64,000 nt of DNA, taken from positions 13,764,001-13,828,000 of the forward strand of contig OX387198.1 of the NCBI GenBank assembly GCA_947561715.1, written 5' to 3'. Position numbers and translations under genes: made by a program. Below the pieces are notes generated by a model. It was not told where the DNA came from, ran no database searches, and saw only the letters and a program-made list of their open reading frames with translations. The DNA comes from Ascidia mentula. Lineage: Eukaryota > Chordata > Ascidiacea > Phlebobranchia > Ascidiidae. Position 1 is the stretch's first letter; each line of letters opens with the position of its first letter. Shown here piece after piece: positions 12,801 to 21,085 of this stretch.

Positions 12801-15800
12801 GTTGCACTTTAACACCAGATGAACTTTGACCTCCATCAGCACCTAGTGAAGAAAAAATGTTAGAATAAACGTTTGAAGACAAATATTTTCTGGCACAAGT
12901 CTGTTTTAAGTTTAAACTGCAGTAGAGACTGCAAGCATGATAATGTGAAGGCCACAAAGGGTAGATATTGACTCTTACATGAATCTATTCCCTATAAAAT
13001 GGATTGCCATTAGCCAATAATAGATTAGAATTACCATTCAGTGTAGAGTTGTCATTCTTAATGTTGCCTGGGTAGTTCGAGGAGTCATTCTTTCCAAACC
13101 GAGGGAAGATCTTTCTCAAAAAACTGGGCTTGGATTTTGTTTCTTCTACACAAATGTTAAACTAATGTTACAGTTGGGGTTAAAGTTAATAGTAAACTAA
13201 AATAAGTGTGTAAATTATGTTTACAAAGTTTACAAAAAGCCAATAACATGAATTCGATACAGTAGCCATCTGTATGCAGCTTACACAATTCATATTATTG
13301 GCTCTACTTTGCTTATCATATGATTATTGTGACACGGTGCCTGACGACACTATTGGTTGAGCTTTGCTTGGCCATAGTGTTTCCACCTTGTTTTCTCCGT
13401 AAGGTTGCACCTAGTTTGGTGCCCAACGGATGGCAGTGATTGTATAGTCACCACAAAGTGGAAGTCTTTGCTTTCGTCGGCAAAGTCGTCTGACAGTCAC
13501 ACCAGTTACACTAATAAGACATTGTAGGTCGAAACAGTGGCCATCTGTATGCAGCTTACGTCAGTCATGAACATCACAGTAGCCACCCTACCCCATTCCA
13601 GGGTTGTTTATACCCCACCCCCCTCCTTGTTGGTCACAAGATCTTCCAGGAGGCTCAACAAATTTTTGCTGTGTGCTGTCCCATCCAGGTGCAAATTTTA
13701 TTTTTTAAACTCTGAAGAATATTAGATCCCTATATAAGTCACAAGACCAGTCAACGGCTATTGGGAAATAAGCGAACAGTCGTCAGTTGCATTATTGCAG
13801 AGGGCCTTGAAAACAGGATTTCCATTGGTTTAATTGGCATATAGGTCCTTCAGATAAATGTTGTAGTGTTTTGTTTCATAATCTTTGTGTTTTCAATATA
13901 TACTGCAAGTAGTTGAATTTTCATTTAAATTCTAGCTCGCCATGTCCTAGCTCGCCAAGCAGGCAAGTAAACACTTACACTATGTGGTAATTATACAATC
14001 ACTGTCATCCGTTGGGCACCAAATGAAATACCTCAATGGTTTCCTAACCTTTGTGTTGGAGATGATCTGTTTGTCCCAATGCAGAATTAGAACTCAATTG
14101 GTTGTCGGTGACATCATGAAGTGCTGAGGATCGATCCCTCCCACTTGTTCCTTTAAAAACACAATTGTTGTCAATAAAATCAGCGACTTGATGCAACACC
14201 AACACATGCTGGTAATAAATACTTCAAGGGAATGTTGGGTCAGTGCTTCCACAAGGTGGAGCTATGGAGCAGTATCATCAACCAGTGAAAGCAATAAAAG
14301 CATTTTTTTTAAAGCACAGTTTTTTTTTAAAGCACAATTTTTTTTAATTTTAAAAGATAATATCATTATATTTATATGTTTGTACTGAGTGTGCAAACAC
14401 CCCTACCCCCAACTCCATGATTGAGACTTTGTGATGGGCCTGACCATAAACTTTTTGTAGCAAAAAGTAGATGTTTTAACCAGTGACTTTTAACAAGGGC
14501 AGTTGGAGGAGTGCGGTCCAGGACAACCAAACCAGTTTATTCATCCACCAATTAACACGATTTGGTCATGACTAAACAAATATGTATGATGACAATGGTG
14601 TTACATACAATTGTGTGTGTGACATCATAGGCTTTCTATAAGTTCCCTCAGTAAGTACAATTATCCTGGCTTGTACGACTGCAACATGCAACAAATTTAT
14701 GTGTACCTGGTTGTTGTTGATCTTCCTCTTCAAGGTGCGGATGTTGTTCTGTTGTTAAACCAGATGAAGATGCACTTTGTCCACCTGGTTGTTGACGGTC
14801 TTCCTCTTCAAGATGAGGATGTTGTTCTGTTGTTAAACCAGATGAAAAGGCACTTTGTGTACCTGGTTGTTGTTGATCTTCCTCTTCAAGGTGCGGATGT
14901 TGTTCTGTTGTTAAACCAGATGAAGATGCACTTTGTGTACCTGGTTGTTGTTGATCCTCCTCTTCAAGGTGCGGATGTTGTTCTGTTGGTAAACCAGATG
15001 AAAAGGCACTTTGTCTACCTGGTTGTTGACGGTCTTCCTCTTCAAGATGAGGGTGTTGTTCTGTTGTTAAACCAGATGAAGATGCACTTTGTCTACCTGG
15101 TTGTTGCTGATCTTCCTCTGCAAGATGCGGATGATGTTCTGTTGTTAAACCAGATGAAAAGGCACTTTGTCTACCTGGTTGTTGACGGTCTTCCTCTTCA
15201 AGATGAGGATGTTGTTCTGTTGTTAAACCAGATGAAGATGCACTTTGTGCACCTGGTTGTTGTTGATCTTCCTCTTTAAGGTGCGGATGTTGTTCTGTTG
15301 TTAAACCAGATGAAGATGCACTTTGTGCACCTGGTTGTTGTTGATCTTCCTCTTCAAGGTGCGGATGTTGTTCTGTTGTTAAACCAGATGAAAATGCACT
15401 TTGTGTACCTGGTTGTTGTTGATCTTCCTCTTCAAGGTGCGGATGTTGTTCTGTTGTGAAACCAGATGAATATGCACTTTGTCTACCTGGTTGTTGACGG
15501 TCTTCCTCTTTAAGATGAGGATGTTGTTCTGTTGTTAAACCAGATGAAGATGCACTTTGTCTACCTGGTTGTTGCTGATCTTCCTCTGCAAGATGCGGAT
15601 GATGTTCTGTTGTTAAACCAGATGAAGAGGCACTTTGTCTACCTGGTTGTTGACGGTCTTCCTCTTCAAGATGAGGATGTTGTTCTGTTGTTAAACCAGA
15701 TGAAGATGCACTTTGTGCACCTGGTTGTTGTTGATATTCCTCTTCAAGGTGTGGATGTTGTTCTGTTGTTAAACCAGATGAAGATGCACTTTGTGTACCT

Positions 15801-18251
15801 GGTTGTTGGTGATCTTCCTCTTCAAGATGCGGATGTTGTTCTGTTGTACCTGGTTGTTGCAACAAAAATTTGAACAAAATTGTTGAAGCATAAGGCACTA
15901 TTTAAGGAAGCCAATATGTCTGTTTATTCAGATCAATGATAATCATAATAAAACAAAATCTAACTAAGAATATGAAGTGCAATCAAATGGCACTACATAG
16001 ATACACATACAAGGAAATTAGATTTTCTTTATGAGCAATGCCTTCCAACCAGTGGTCTGCAAATTTCTTTCGGGTGGGCAGTAAAGCATGGAGCAAGTTA
16101 CCACACAAATAGACCAAGTTCACAATTAATATGAACACATTTTCGGTATAAGTGTTTAAACCATGCTCCCAAAGTGGGTAAACCACCAAAATACACCGCC
16201 ATAAAAGTCGAGACAAGCCGTACAAACACACAATCAATGACGTCATTGTGACATCACAGACTGAGGTTGTGCGCAGAGGCATGTCGGCAAAAAGTACACA
16301 GAAATGAAAAACTATTTTAGAGATGGAGTTAATAGTAAACTAACCCCCTAAAAACAATTTAGTATCTGCTCAGTTTGTATAAAACTACACTTCTTGAGTG
16401 TTAAACCATTGAGTTGTTATTTCATTGCTGTTGTGCCGTACGCCACCATATGCTCTTACATGAGAACCATTAACAGGCCAGGGTAAGTATGTTTTTCCGA
16501 TAGCTGGTAACTCTGCTTCATGAAGTGATGTTAAATGTAATTTAAGATTTGATATCATAATTTCACCATGACCAATTATCAACTAGACCCATCATTTTTG
16601 CATGTACAAATACAAACTACTTAAGTTTAGTTACACTATTTTACCTGTTTCCTGCGGTGAACTTTGCACAACATTTCCTTGCTGTTGTACGTTAACAAAA
16701 GTGGTTGTTTCGGGCGATGCGTCAACAACTGCTGGAATTTCACCCTCCCCACTTCTTGCTGTCACCTCTAAAATTTAATCCGGTTTTTTATTTCGGCAAA
16801 TGTAAGATTTAGTGGTGCAAGTCAAAGAAATAGAAATATTGAATCATGGTTCACTGTGGATAGTTTTACAGAAGCAACACACAGTGATATCCAAACTTTA
16901 CCATTGCCTTCTGATCCATTCACTTGTTTATGTTCGCCAAACTCGTCCGACTGAAGCTTCGGATTCTGCACAGAAATAAATACAACATCAAAACAAATTA
17001 TATTTCACTTTAAAGTGCATGCAACACCGAAAAATAAAACATGTTAATAATTAAACTAAGAGATAGTCATAACTGTACGACGACTGGTTTCTGAGATACA
17101 GCTGATCAAAGTCTCATTTTTACCGTTGCGAACGAAATCGTGCGAAAGCGCGATTAGTGTTGCGTGACGTCATAGAAGGCGCTTTGGTCGTGCGAGTGCT
17201 GGCAGCAAGCCTTATGCGCAGGTATGGAAAACATTGTAAAACTGGTTTAGTATAGTATTGCAGTAAACAGGAGCACAACAAGTGCAACAAACTGATTTTG
17301 ATGTTAATTTGAGCTGTATAGACAGGTGGTCTCTGTTTCGACCTATTATGTCCTATTTAGTTTTGGAATAATACAACAGTTACTGGGACAGGGTGTTCTT
17401 GTTGTTACAGCATTTATGATCGCTAACGTGATACATGAACTTTTGGAAACACGACAGGGACAAACCGTCAATATAGCATTGTCGTTTAGTCAACTGACAG
17501 CAAAAATAGAAGTAGTTTAATTGAATTTTGTCCGACAATGACCAACGAGACGCTAGTCGACAAAACTCTGAACGCCCATAACTTTGCCGTTTCTCAATAG
17601 ATTTCGATGATTTTCGTACAGGTTGCATGGATGGCACGTAGGTTTAAAAGATATAAAAAATAAAAAAATTCAACGATTTATGGGACGAATATTAATGTAC
17701 ATTGTCATAAATCGGTCATAGCAACCTTATTTGAACCGCGGCCACGACCATTCATACACCGTTGGAAACTACATTAAAAACCCTTTCCAACCATACCAAA
17801 CTTGTCTAATTATCGCATCTGAATGTTAAAGACTTAATAACGAAAATCTGTATTTTTTTATGACGGTTATGAATAATATTCGGTCAGTATAGGCGTTCAA
17901 TAATGCCTCCGGCTTGTTGCTCGTTGTTGCTGCTGCTTCCCTTAATTCTGCCTTTCAGTCCCTTATTAACTCGACGCTTTTCTGCAACCTGCTGTAGTAG
18001 TATTGATGATGAACCAAGTATAAGTTCGAAACGTTTACTGAAAATGATTAACAGCATCTTAGCTTTGGCTTTTTTATTCGAAGTTATTAACTCCACTTAT
18101 TTTGCACCCAAGTATTCTGTCATACTTTTCCTGATTTTGCGTTGTAGCCTACATATTAAGATGTAAAATAAATTATGAAAAGCATTAGGCTAAGTAACTA
18201 ACATAAATTCTCGAATTCAAAAAATGTACTTACCTCTGATTGATTGTCCAT
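79..18251 (-). CDS. Modular repeat/TPR protein gene, copy A (12-exon model)
   Basis: I do not recognise the family; the model comes from splice signals and phase. Exons in transcript order: 18234..18251, 16902..16965, 16645..16767, 14707..15849, 14049..14150, 13035..13145, 12762..12842, 12078..12188, 11088..11195, 10821..10901, 10147..10257, 79..830. Together they are 2805 bases, an uninterrupted 934-residue frame. The start exon reads MDNQSE and has no signal peptide, so the product is probably cytoplasmic. An acidic Ser/Thr/Gln-rich N-terminus is followed by about 14.6 copies of a 26-residue repeat, a run of small linker modules and a C-terminal TPR-like domain. Every junction from exon 2/3 onward is phase 1, so internal exons can be gained or lost without a frameshift. 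The last intron holds a Polinton. Transcript support is unknown and some small exons may have been missed. Confidence 0.72.
831..1376 (-). other. Intron between terminal exon and Polinton (copy A)
   Basis: AT-rich intron sequence shared with 33895..34440. It contains the AACGTC target at 1371..1376. I see no other gene or RNA here. Confidence 0.6.
1371..1376 (+). repeat. Target site duplication, left (AACGTC)
   Basis: Six bases abutting the AG terminus. The partner at 9918..9923 is GACGTC. The unoccupied paralogous site at 32138..32143 reads AACGTC once. Confidence 0.88.
1377..1785 (+). repeat. Left terminal inverted repeat of Polinton A
   Basis: It matches the reverse complement of 9739..9917 in three blocks: the outer 16 bp, the GAGAGCGCAGAGAG tract with TCATGACCCCGGTTTGACC, and TTTCGGCCATTGCAAAGC through GGACGACGTCTAAA. 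About 180 bp after the outer block, with internal CTGAGATTCTCT-like repeats, and about 65 bp farther in are absent from the right arm, so the arms are asymmetric. Confidence 0.8.
2190..3230 (+). pseudogene. Protein-primed DNA polymerase B remnant, core deleted (Polinton A)
   Basis: The N-terminal landmark DNLCVFRC lies at 2440..2463, preceded by a short KINCSFSF segment. Downstream are a NLDLTSNHF segment near 2704 and a Cys-pair zinc-finger-like stretch near 2770. The sequence then jumps directly to the family's C-terminal region (REPGKFEVEF, ALSAKTYNC, FQVVNQNVFTR-like) at about 2840..3200. The exonuclease and polymerase motifs expected between them, including a YTDTDS-type motif, are absent. 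Several frameshifts divide the rest. This replication gene is dead here. Family assignment rests on remembered motifs of Polinton PolB. Confidence 0.72.
3432..3938 (+). repeat. Dispersed repeat inserted in Polinton A
   Basis: About 507 bp, also present at 36435..36941 in Polinton B and, outside any Polinton, at 32584..33085 immediately downstream of gene B. It starts at TTACCACTAGTG and ends at CATGTACTGAAAAAG. In the Polintons it is flanked by an imperfect duplication of about 180 bp of Polinton DNA (3242..3420 and 3950..4140). No protein is evident. Confidence 0.8.
4550..5400 (-). pseudogene. Adenain-like cysteine protease remnant (Polinton A)
   Basis: The minus strand contains GTHW, the catalytic-His motif of adenovirus/Polinton maturation proteases, followed by an EMFDTFARPP-type segment at about 4740..4640. 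A FRGVYARD segment typical of the N-terminal part lies near 5250..5280. About 475 bp at 4775..5246 that copy B lacks separates these pieces. A stop follows shortly after GTHW in this copy (the FY of copy B is lost). The enzyme would process capsid proteins. It is not functional. Confidence 0.65.
5637..6600 (-). pseudogene. Major capsid protein (double jelly-roll) remnant, Polinton A
   Basis: The minus strand carries the N-terminal PTQTSVSSSLLVKYPPLA segment (about 6525), a LNDTLL segment, and C-terminal blocks around FLRKMKPSAAITLAHQKTL (about 5940), VRVVLGFVD and NPFEF, then AFQPDF (about 5640). These are the hallmarks of the Polinton hexon-like capsid protein. At least three frame changes break it. 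Copy B keeps the C-terminal half (38124..38594) as one open frame. Confidence 0.82.
6600..6950 (-). pseudogene. Possible minor capsid (pVI-like) remnant, Polinton A
   Basis: It lies between penton-like and capsid remnants. The better frame is in copy B (39106..39423, minus), basic and Gly/Arg-rich with RRLLGGSPT and a run of Arg/Ala near the end. Polintons often have a small basic membrane-active protein here. The call rests on position and composition only. Confidence 0.28.
7000..7345 (-). pseudogene. Penton-like minor capsid protein remnant, Polinton A
   Basis: The minus strand from about 7320 reads YLTLPSNNPPEHFPNN and then a NFTKKLPTV segment and IGLSEIIFPSSWN, the characteristic start of the Polinton penton-like protein. 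Here the Trp codon before EIGL is TGA, while copy B has TGG at that place. Downstream GWFDIS and IRYTLEAGQH segments remain, then the frame fails. The expected C-terminal half is missing. Confidence 0.7.
7591..8001 (-). pseudogene. Unidentified Polinton reading frame
   Basis: A 136-residue minus-strand open frame upstream of the penton-like remnant, with MTLVAVSHANEEEVWNNLYG near its start. The copy B counterpart (40228..40524) is shortened by indels. I do not recognise it. It may be part of a structural gene or may lack function. Confidence 0.35.
8000..8560 (-). pseudogene. Polinton-conserved small protein remnant (A)
   Basis: This corresponds to the clearer copy B frames (40508..41345). 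It is shortened here: the VKLYVQALQRY segment seen in B is missing, and the stretch near 8390 contains an immediate repeat of ACGACCCACATCCGTAAAAAAC. The protein family recurs in Polintons but I know no function for it. Confidence 0.4.
8640..8880 (-). pseudogene. Polinton-conserved small protein with NVLKG motif (A)
   Basis: The minus strand reads CKAQPKVARAIINAAGPDLMK, then a TGA, then ISECSHNVLKGNFDR, then another TGA. The pattern resembles a small protein commonly found between ATPase and capsid genes in Polintons. Copy B has lost two bases of the CGCG run and is out of frame at the start. Confidence 0.55.
8880..9500 (-). pseudogene. FtsK/HerA-type packaging ATPase remnant, Polinton A
   Basis: The minus strand has RIIWYYGQWQVG and LPDRIKFVPGA, then shifted frames with VVFKN and QIAHLARQVFP and a C-terminal YLVFYCRQQTPD segment. 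The Walker A motif is best read in copy B. The ATPase would pump DNA into capsids. Here the Walker B area (near 9200) is frameshifted. Confidence 0.72.
9739..9917 (-). repeat. Right terminal inverted repeat of Polinton A
   Basis: Complement of the left arm, with a (CT)n run at 9860..9880 and the terminal CACCTATATACTACT. It lacks two stretches present in the left arm. Confidence 0.85.
10147..10257 (-). CDS. Exon 11, gene A (RSSFLRK module)
   Basis: 111 bases, phase 1 to phase 1, acceptor TTGTTCAG, donor GTAATT. It encodes GSTRSRSSFLRKIIPRFGKK and a polar tail ending STLNG. It is identical in design to exon 8, from which it differs only through the tandem duplication. The function of the module is unknown. 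Confidence 0.65.
10821..10901 (-). CDS. Exon 10, gene A (ADGGQSSSG module)
   Basis: 81 bases, phase 1-1, acceptor CTTCACTAG, donor GTACAT. It encodes ADGGQSSSGVKVQQQSHAKE and a Gln-rich tail. Duplicate of exon 7. Confidence 0.65.
11088..11195 (-). CDS. Exon 9, gene A (TKSKPSFLRK module)
   Basis: 108 bases, phase 1-1. The acceptor AACACAG follows a run of T on the minus strand; donor GTAATT. It encodes ATKSKPSFLRKIFLRFGKND and a polar tail. Duplicate of exon 6, with a slightly different 5' edge. Confidence 0.62.
11393..11848 (+). mobile_element. Polinton right-end fragment created by tandem duplication
   Basis: It matches 7229..7374 (penton-like region) joined to 9609..9917 (right end with TIR) and is followed by the same GACGTC and host DNA as the parent element. 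It has no left end. It arose as a passenger of the duplication, not by a new insertion. Confidence 0.9.
12078..12188 (-). CDS. Exon 8, gene A (RSSFLRK module)
   Basis: 111 bases, phase 1-1, acceptor TTGTTCAG, donor GTAATT. Its coding sequence is the same as exon 11. Confidence 0.65.
12762..12842 (-). CDS. Exon 7, gene A (ADGGQSSSG module)
   Basis: 81 bases, phase 1-1, acceptor CTTCACTAG, donor GTACAT. Ser/Gln-rich linker ending in NRQQEQ. Confidence 0.65.
13035..13145 (-). CDS. Exon 6, gene A (TKSKPSFLRK module)
   Basis: 111 bases, phase 1-1, acceptor TTTGTGTAG, donor GTAATT. It encodes EETKSKPSFLRKIFPRFGKN and a polar tail. The basic FLRKIFPRFGK core is shared with the RSSFLRK module, so the two are old duplicates of each other. 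Confidence 0.65.
13430..13545 (+). repeat. Dispersed repeat (GTCGAAACAG family)
   Basis: The sequence runs from CAACGGATGGCAGTGATTG through AGTCACACC to GTCGAAACAGTGGCC. Related copies lie at 21610..21745 and 24715..24845 (minus), 44330..44440 (plus), 54060..54180 (minus) and 60218..60295 (plus). No coding potential seen. Confidence 0.55.
14049..14150 (-). CDS. Exon 5, gene A (TSGRDRSS module)
   Basis: 102 bases, phase 1-1, acceptor TTTTTAAAG, donor GTTAGG. It encodes GTSGRDRSSALHDVTDNQLS and a hydrophilic tail ending QHKG. Conserved in copy B with two changes. Confidence 0.62.
14707..15849 (-). CDS. Exon 4, gene A: 26-residue tandem-repeat region
   Basis: 1143 bases, about 14.65 copies of a 78-bp unit encoding TTEQHPHLEEEDQQQPG then TQSASSSGL. 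The segment is acidic, Gln/Ser-rich and probably disordered or elongated. Acceptor CAACAACCAG before GTACAACAG; donor CAG|GTACAC at the low end. Every unit boundary repeats the CAG|GTACA word, so each could serve as a splice acceptor or donor in phase 1. Copy B has about 7.65 units. Confidence 0.75.
14707..15849 (-). repeat. 78-bp minisatellite (coding), copy A
   Basis: Units differ at a few positions (E/K/A after HL, D/Y, Q/R/H, T/A/R/G, S/F/Y). Variants such as EHHPHLAEED recur at intervals, which points to block duplication inside the array. Confidence 0.9.
15850..16644 (-). other. Intron 3, gene A
   Basis: Non-coding on the evidence of copy B, where frames differ and two TIR elements (46450..47187, 47628..48459) have landed. 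It contains TGACGTCATTGTGACATCA near 16,238. Nothing else recognised. Confidence 0.5.
16645..16767 (-). CDS. Exon 3, gene A
   Basis: 123 bases, phase 1-1, acceptor TTAAATTTTAG, donor GTAAAA. It encodes EVTARSGEGEIPAVVDASPE and a Thr/Val/Gln-rich tail. Conserved in copy B. Confidence 0.65.
16902..16965 (-). CDS. Exon 2, gene A
   Basis: 64 bases, phase 0 to phase 1, acceptor TTTCTGTGCAG, donor GTAAAG. It encodes NPKLQSDEFGEHKQVNGSEG and one more Asn. Acidic and polar. Confidence 0.65.
16966..18233 (-). other. Intron 1, gene A
   Basis: AT-rich. It contains a CRE-like TGACGTCA near 17,164, a partial GTCGAAACAG-family repeat near 17,330 and the hairpin repeat at 17,890. The plus-strand frame at 17326..17520 is not convincingly coding. 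Confidence 0.5.
17890..18118 (+). repeat. Hairpin repeat with CTGATGA/GAAAC core
   Basis: It contains a TGATGATGAACC, loop, GTTCGAAACG hairpin flanked by AGTAGTA/TTTACT. Other copies: 22062..22290, 50103..50330 and the foldback at 29619..29939. The core resembles, imperfectly, a hammerhead-ribozyme or kink-turn motif (one extra T after CTGATGA). Confidence 0.55.
18234..18251 (-). CDS. Exon 1 (start), gene A
   Basis: ATG in the context AACAATGG, encoding MDNQSE, donor GTAAGT, phase 0. The same exon occurs in copy B (50418..50435) and again at 22407..22424. Confidence 0.65.
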
Positions 18252-18383
18252 TGTTATGTGAGCAAAGCAGTCTGGTTACAAATGTTCAGCTTTAACTTTC
18301 AGGCTTCGCATCAGCAATGATATTAACATTTAAGCTGTACCAGCTTTGTAGCGAAACTTTGTTTGACTTTCGTTGCTGTGTTA

Positions 18384-19712
18384 AAGGCTGATGCCCACTG
18401 CCGTCGTAAGCGCGTCGTAAAGGCCTTACGATACGACGGTTACGACCGTCGGAGCAGTTGTATGCCCACTGCGTCGGAGCGCCGTCGGAGAAGCAATCGG
18501 CGGCGCCGCTTACGACGAAAGACGCTACAATCAAGTAGAATTTCGCGTCGTAGCGAAAATGGTTTATTGTAGAGTTGAAAATATGATTCGCTGTGCTGTT
18601 CAGAAGTGTTTTAGGATTGTTTTAATGCTCACTACTGGTGAATAATAATTAAAGTTTGTATATAAAAAAAAATTGTTCCTGTTTTTTTTTATAATATTTA
18701 CAGCAAATTTGTAATGATTCATGTGTGATTAGTGAATATTTGTCACATTAAATAAATTATCATTATAACAATTGTAATAGCTTACAAATAAATGCAAGTT
18801 TAGGAGTGAATATATGTAAGAGTGAATATGTACAAGATGTAAGCATGTAGCAGCAGTAGTTTATCAAAAAGTGCTTTTGTTTTATTACATATACATCCTA
18901 TCACATAGGACCAGGAATTTGACAGGGCATCAACTGCATATACCTGTAATTGAATTTTTGACACGGAATGTGAGTATAATTTGCTTAAGTTATATAAAGT
19001 TTAGTATTGTAGTGTCAGTAGCTGTTTGTGGTTTTGGCACGAAGCTGCGTTTTGTCAGTAATAATTAAACACTGTCACTTCAAAAAAATAAATCATCTTG
19101 TGGCACAGTGATTGCTTGCAGAATACTTATAATTTAGATTGTACTTGATGCTTAAGCACTTATATTGTCGGATATTCATAACAAATTCCTGATAACACCT
19201 TTAGTTCTTTATTGAATTGACATATTTATTGTGTACAGAAGAGAAAAAGCAAAATATTTTATTTTCAAGCAGTTGGCAATGAAGTGACCCACTTTATAGT
19301 CTGGAAATTGGGTTGTTTTTCACATAATGTATGTTCTGTGTGAGAAAAGTTATGTCATATCTCTTAATTTTATTAGAACTCACATTCGAAAACCAACAAA
19401 TTGTTTTTTGTGAAAATAATAGGAGCAAACTATTTGTAATTGTTTCATGTTGTTGATCATGTGTTTTGAAAAGGTGAATAAATTTTGAATGCATCAACAT
19501 TGTGGTTTTGGAGCTCTATCAAATATTTCTCTATAAACAAGATGGTTTAAGGTAGGTTTGCACGCGAACTTTTAACGTTACTGGAACTACACAAAACACA
19601 CCGAAGCACTTGCGTAACATACGATCGTTCCAGTGTGCATGCGCCGTCGCAGCGTCGTATCAGAGACGGTTTGCGAAATTGGGCGAGGCGCGGGTATTTC
19701 CCGATCGTTGTC
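18384..19712 (+). mobile_element. Non-autonomous TIR element (PIF/Harbinger-like), right end truncated
   Basis: It starts AAGGCTGATGCCCACTG after TTA. Copy B has the complete element (50568..51961) ending CAGTGGGAATCAGCCT. Here the last part, with the right TIR, is deleted. GTCGTAAGCG subrepeats lie near the left end. No transposase frame. Confidence 0.72.
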
Positions 19713-20390
19713 GTATCTGACACGCAAACGCATTATCACCCTTCAATAAAATGGTTGACGCTTTCAACAGTTATGTTACAAATTTACAATGCATATTAAC
19801 AGAGAGTGTCCTGATAAAATGTAGTTGTGTAAAGTCATAATTATTGATACGCGTGTTTCAGGTCAAGTCGGTGCCTGAATGTTGCGGGACATAATTCCTA
19901 CCGAAAAAACAGATGATTTTATTTAATGGAAGGAAGAGTTTTACTACTAAACATTTCGCAGCAAGGTTATAGGGGCTTTAAGCTTGACAAACACATCTTG
20001 ATTACTTTGTTAGCTTCCCAAACAAGGCTCAGCCGATCCAAGAGATGGTAAAATGACACTGGTTCATATTAGGCTAGGTCGACACGCGCCGACGGAATAT
20101 TGGTTTGTTTCTTCGTACGTCCACCCGCAGCTGATTTGCACCAAGCACTGCTTGATTACTGAAACTGGTATTTCGATAGTTCTAAAACTGTCGCAACAGT
20201 CGTTGACAATTTCAACAAAATATTGGAGTTTAACTGCTACACAAAACATAAATACAGTCAATTTGTGAGGTAAAGTAATGTAAAACATACAAATTGGCGA
20301 ATATGAGAGGATTTGAACACAATTAAATGTAATTTAGCTGATGTGTTTGGAACATGAGTCAACGCAGCATGGTCTTCGTTTACACGGACG

Positions 20391-20430
20391 TTGTTAGCAC
20401 ACGTTGCTATGTTGCGAACAAACATGCATT
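20391..20430 (+). other. Flank of 27-bp array, unit A1
   Basis: The flank conserved before all three 27-bp arrays (CACGTTGCTATGTTGCGAAC). The conserved flank after them (CGTAAACGGTTGGAAACATT) shows that the arrays are orthologous or paralogous loci. Confidence 0.5.
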
Positions 20431-20439
20431 GTTATTGTA

Positions 20440-20815
20440 GAATGCAACAATCCAGAAATCGCTGCAGAATGCAACGATCCACAAAACGCTGCAGAATGCA
20501 AAAATCCACAAAACGCTGCAGAATGCAACAATCCACAAATCGCTGCGGAATGCAACCATCCAGAAATCTCTGCAGAATGCAACGATCCACAAATCGCTGC
20601 AGAATGCAACAATCCACAAATCGCTGCAGAATGCAACCATCCACAAATCGCTGCAAAATGCAACGATCCACAAATCGCTGCAGAATGCAACCATCCACAA
20701 ATCTCTGCAAAATGCAACGATCCAGAAATCTCTGCAGAATGCAACGATCCAGAAATCGCTGCAGAATGCAACAATCCACAAATCTCTGCAGAATGCAACG
20801 ATCCACAAATCGCTT
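20440..20815 (+). repeat. 27-bp minisatellite, array A1 (about 14 units)
   Basis: Unit GAATGCAACGATCCAGAAAT + CGCTGCA. Variants alternate GAT/AAT/CAT and AGAA/ACAA. The period is a multiple of three and the unit carries few stops in any frame, so most frames look open. I do not regard these as genes. Confidence 0.92.
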
Positions 20816-20989
20816 GGAAAAACAATTTTCCAAAGCAAATTCCAACAAAACGTAAACGGTTGGAAACATTGGCGGAGTTGGCCGACCTCCATATATCAAG
20901 CGGAAATTAACTTATTTACACTTGCATTAAATATTTGTTTCGTGGGTTGGGGTAAGCGGCCAGGGTTAAGTCAGTGAATAAGTTTCTCA

Positions 20990-21085
20990 ACCACACCTGG
21001 ATTCGAACCCTCGATATTCTGGCCACGAATCCTGATCAAGTATTCTTCATACATGTGTCGGGCGCTTAACCGAGGTTGCGGATCG
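20990..21085 (-). repeat. tRNA-derived SINE-like sequence (A1)
   Basis: On the minus strand a CGGTTAAGCGCC word (A-box-like) is followed about 60 bases later by GGTTCGAATCC (B box). Spacing and A box resemble a class II (Leu/Ser-type) tRNA, but the acceptor stem does not pair, so this is a SINE head or tRNA relic. Repeated at 24,096 and 53,440. Confidence 0.5.

Noticed and set aside
14707..15849. CRISPR-like regular repeats
   Set aside because: The array is a contiguous minisatellite without spacers, in animal DNA, and it is coding.
14671..15873. Plus-strand open frames opposite the 78-bp repeats (VVLLLNQMKMHFVYLVV type)
   Set aside because: Antisense shadow of the repeat. The minus-strand frame is flanked by in-phase exons and splice sites.
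15983..16282. 99-codon hydrophobic minus-strand frame as a membrane exon
   Set aside because: The matching region in copy B (47,210..47,510) has no such frame, so it is not conserved.
17930..18080. True hammerhead ribozyme
   Set aside because: The CTGATGA core is followed by one extra base before stem II, and the outer strands pair with each other. Kept only as a resemblance.
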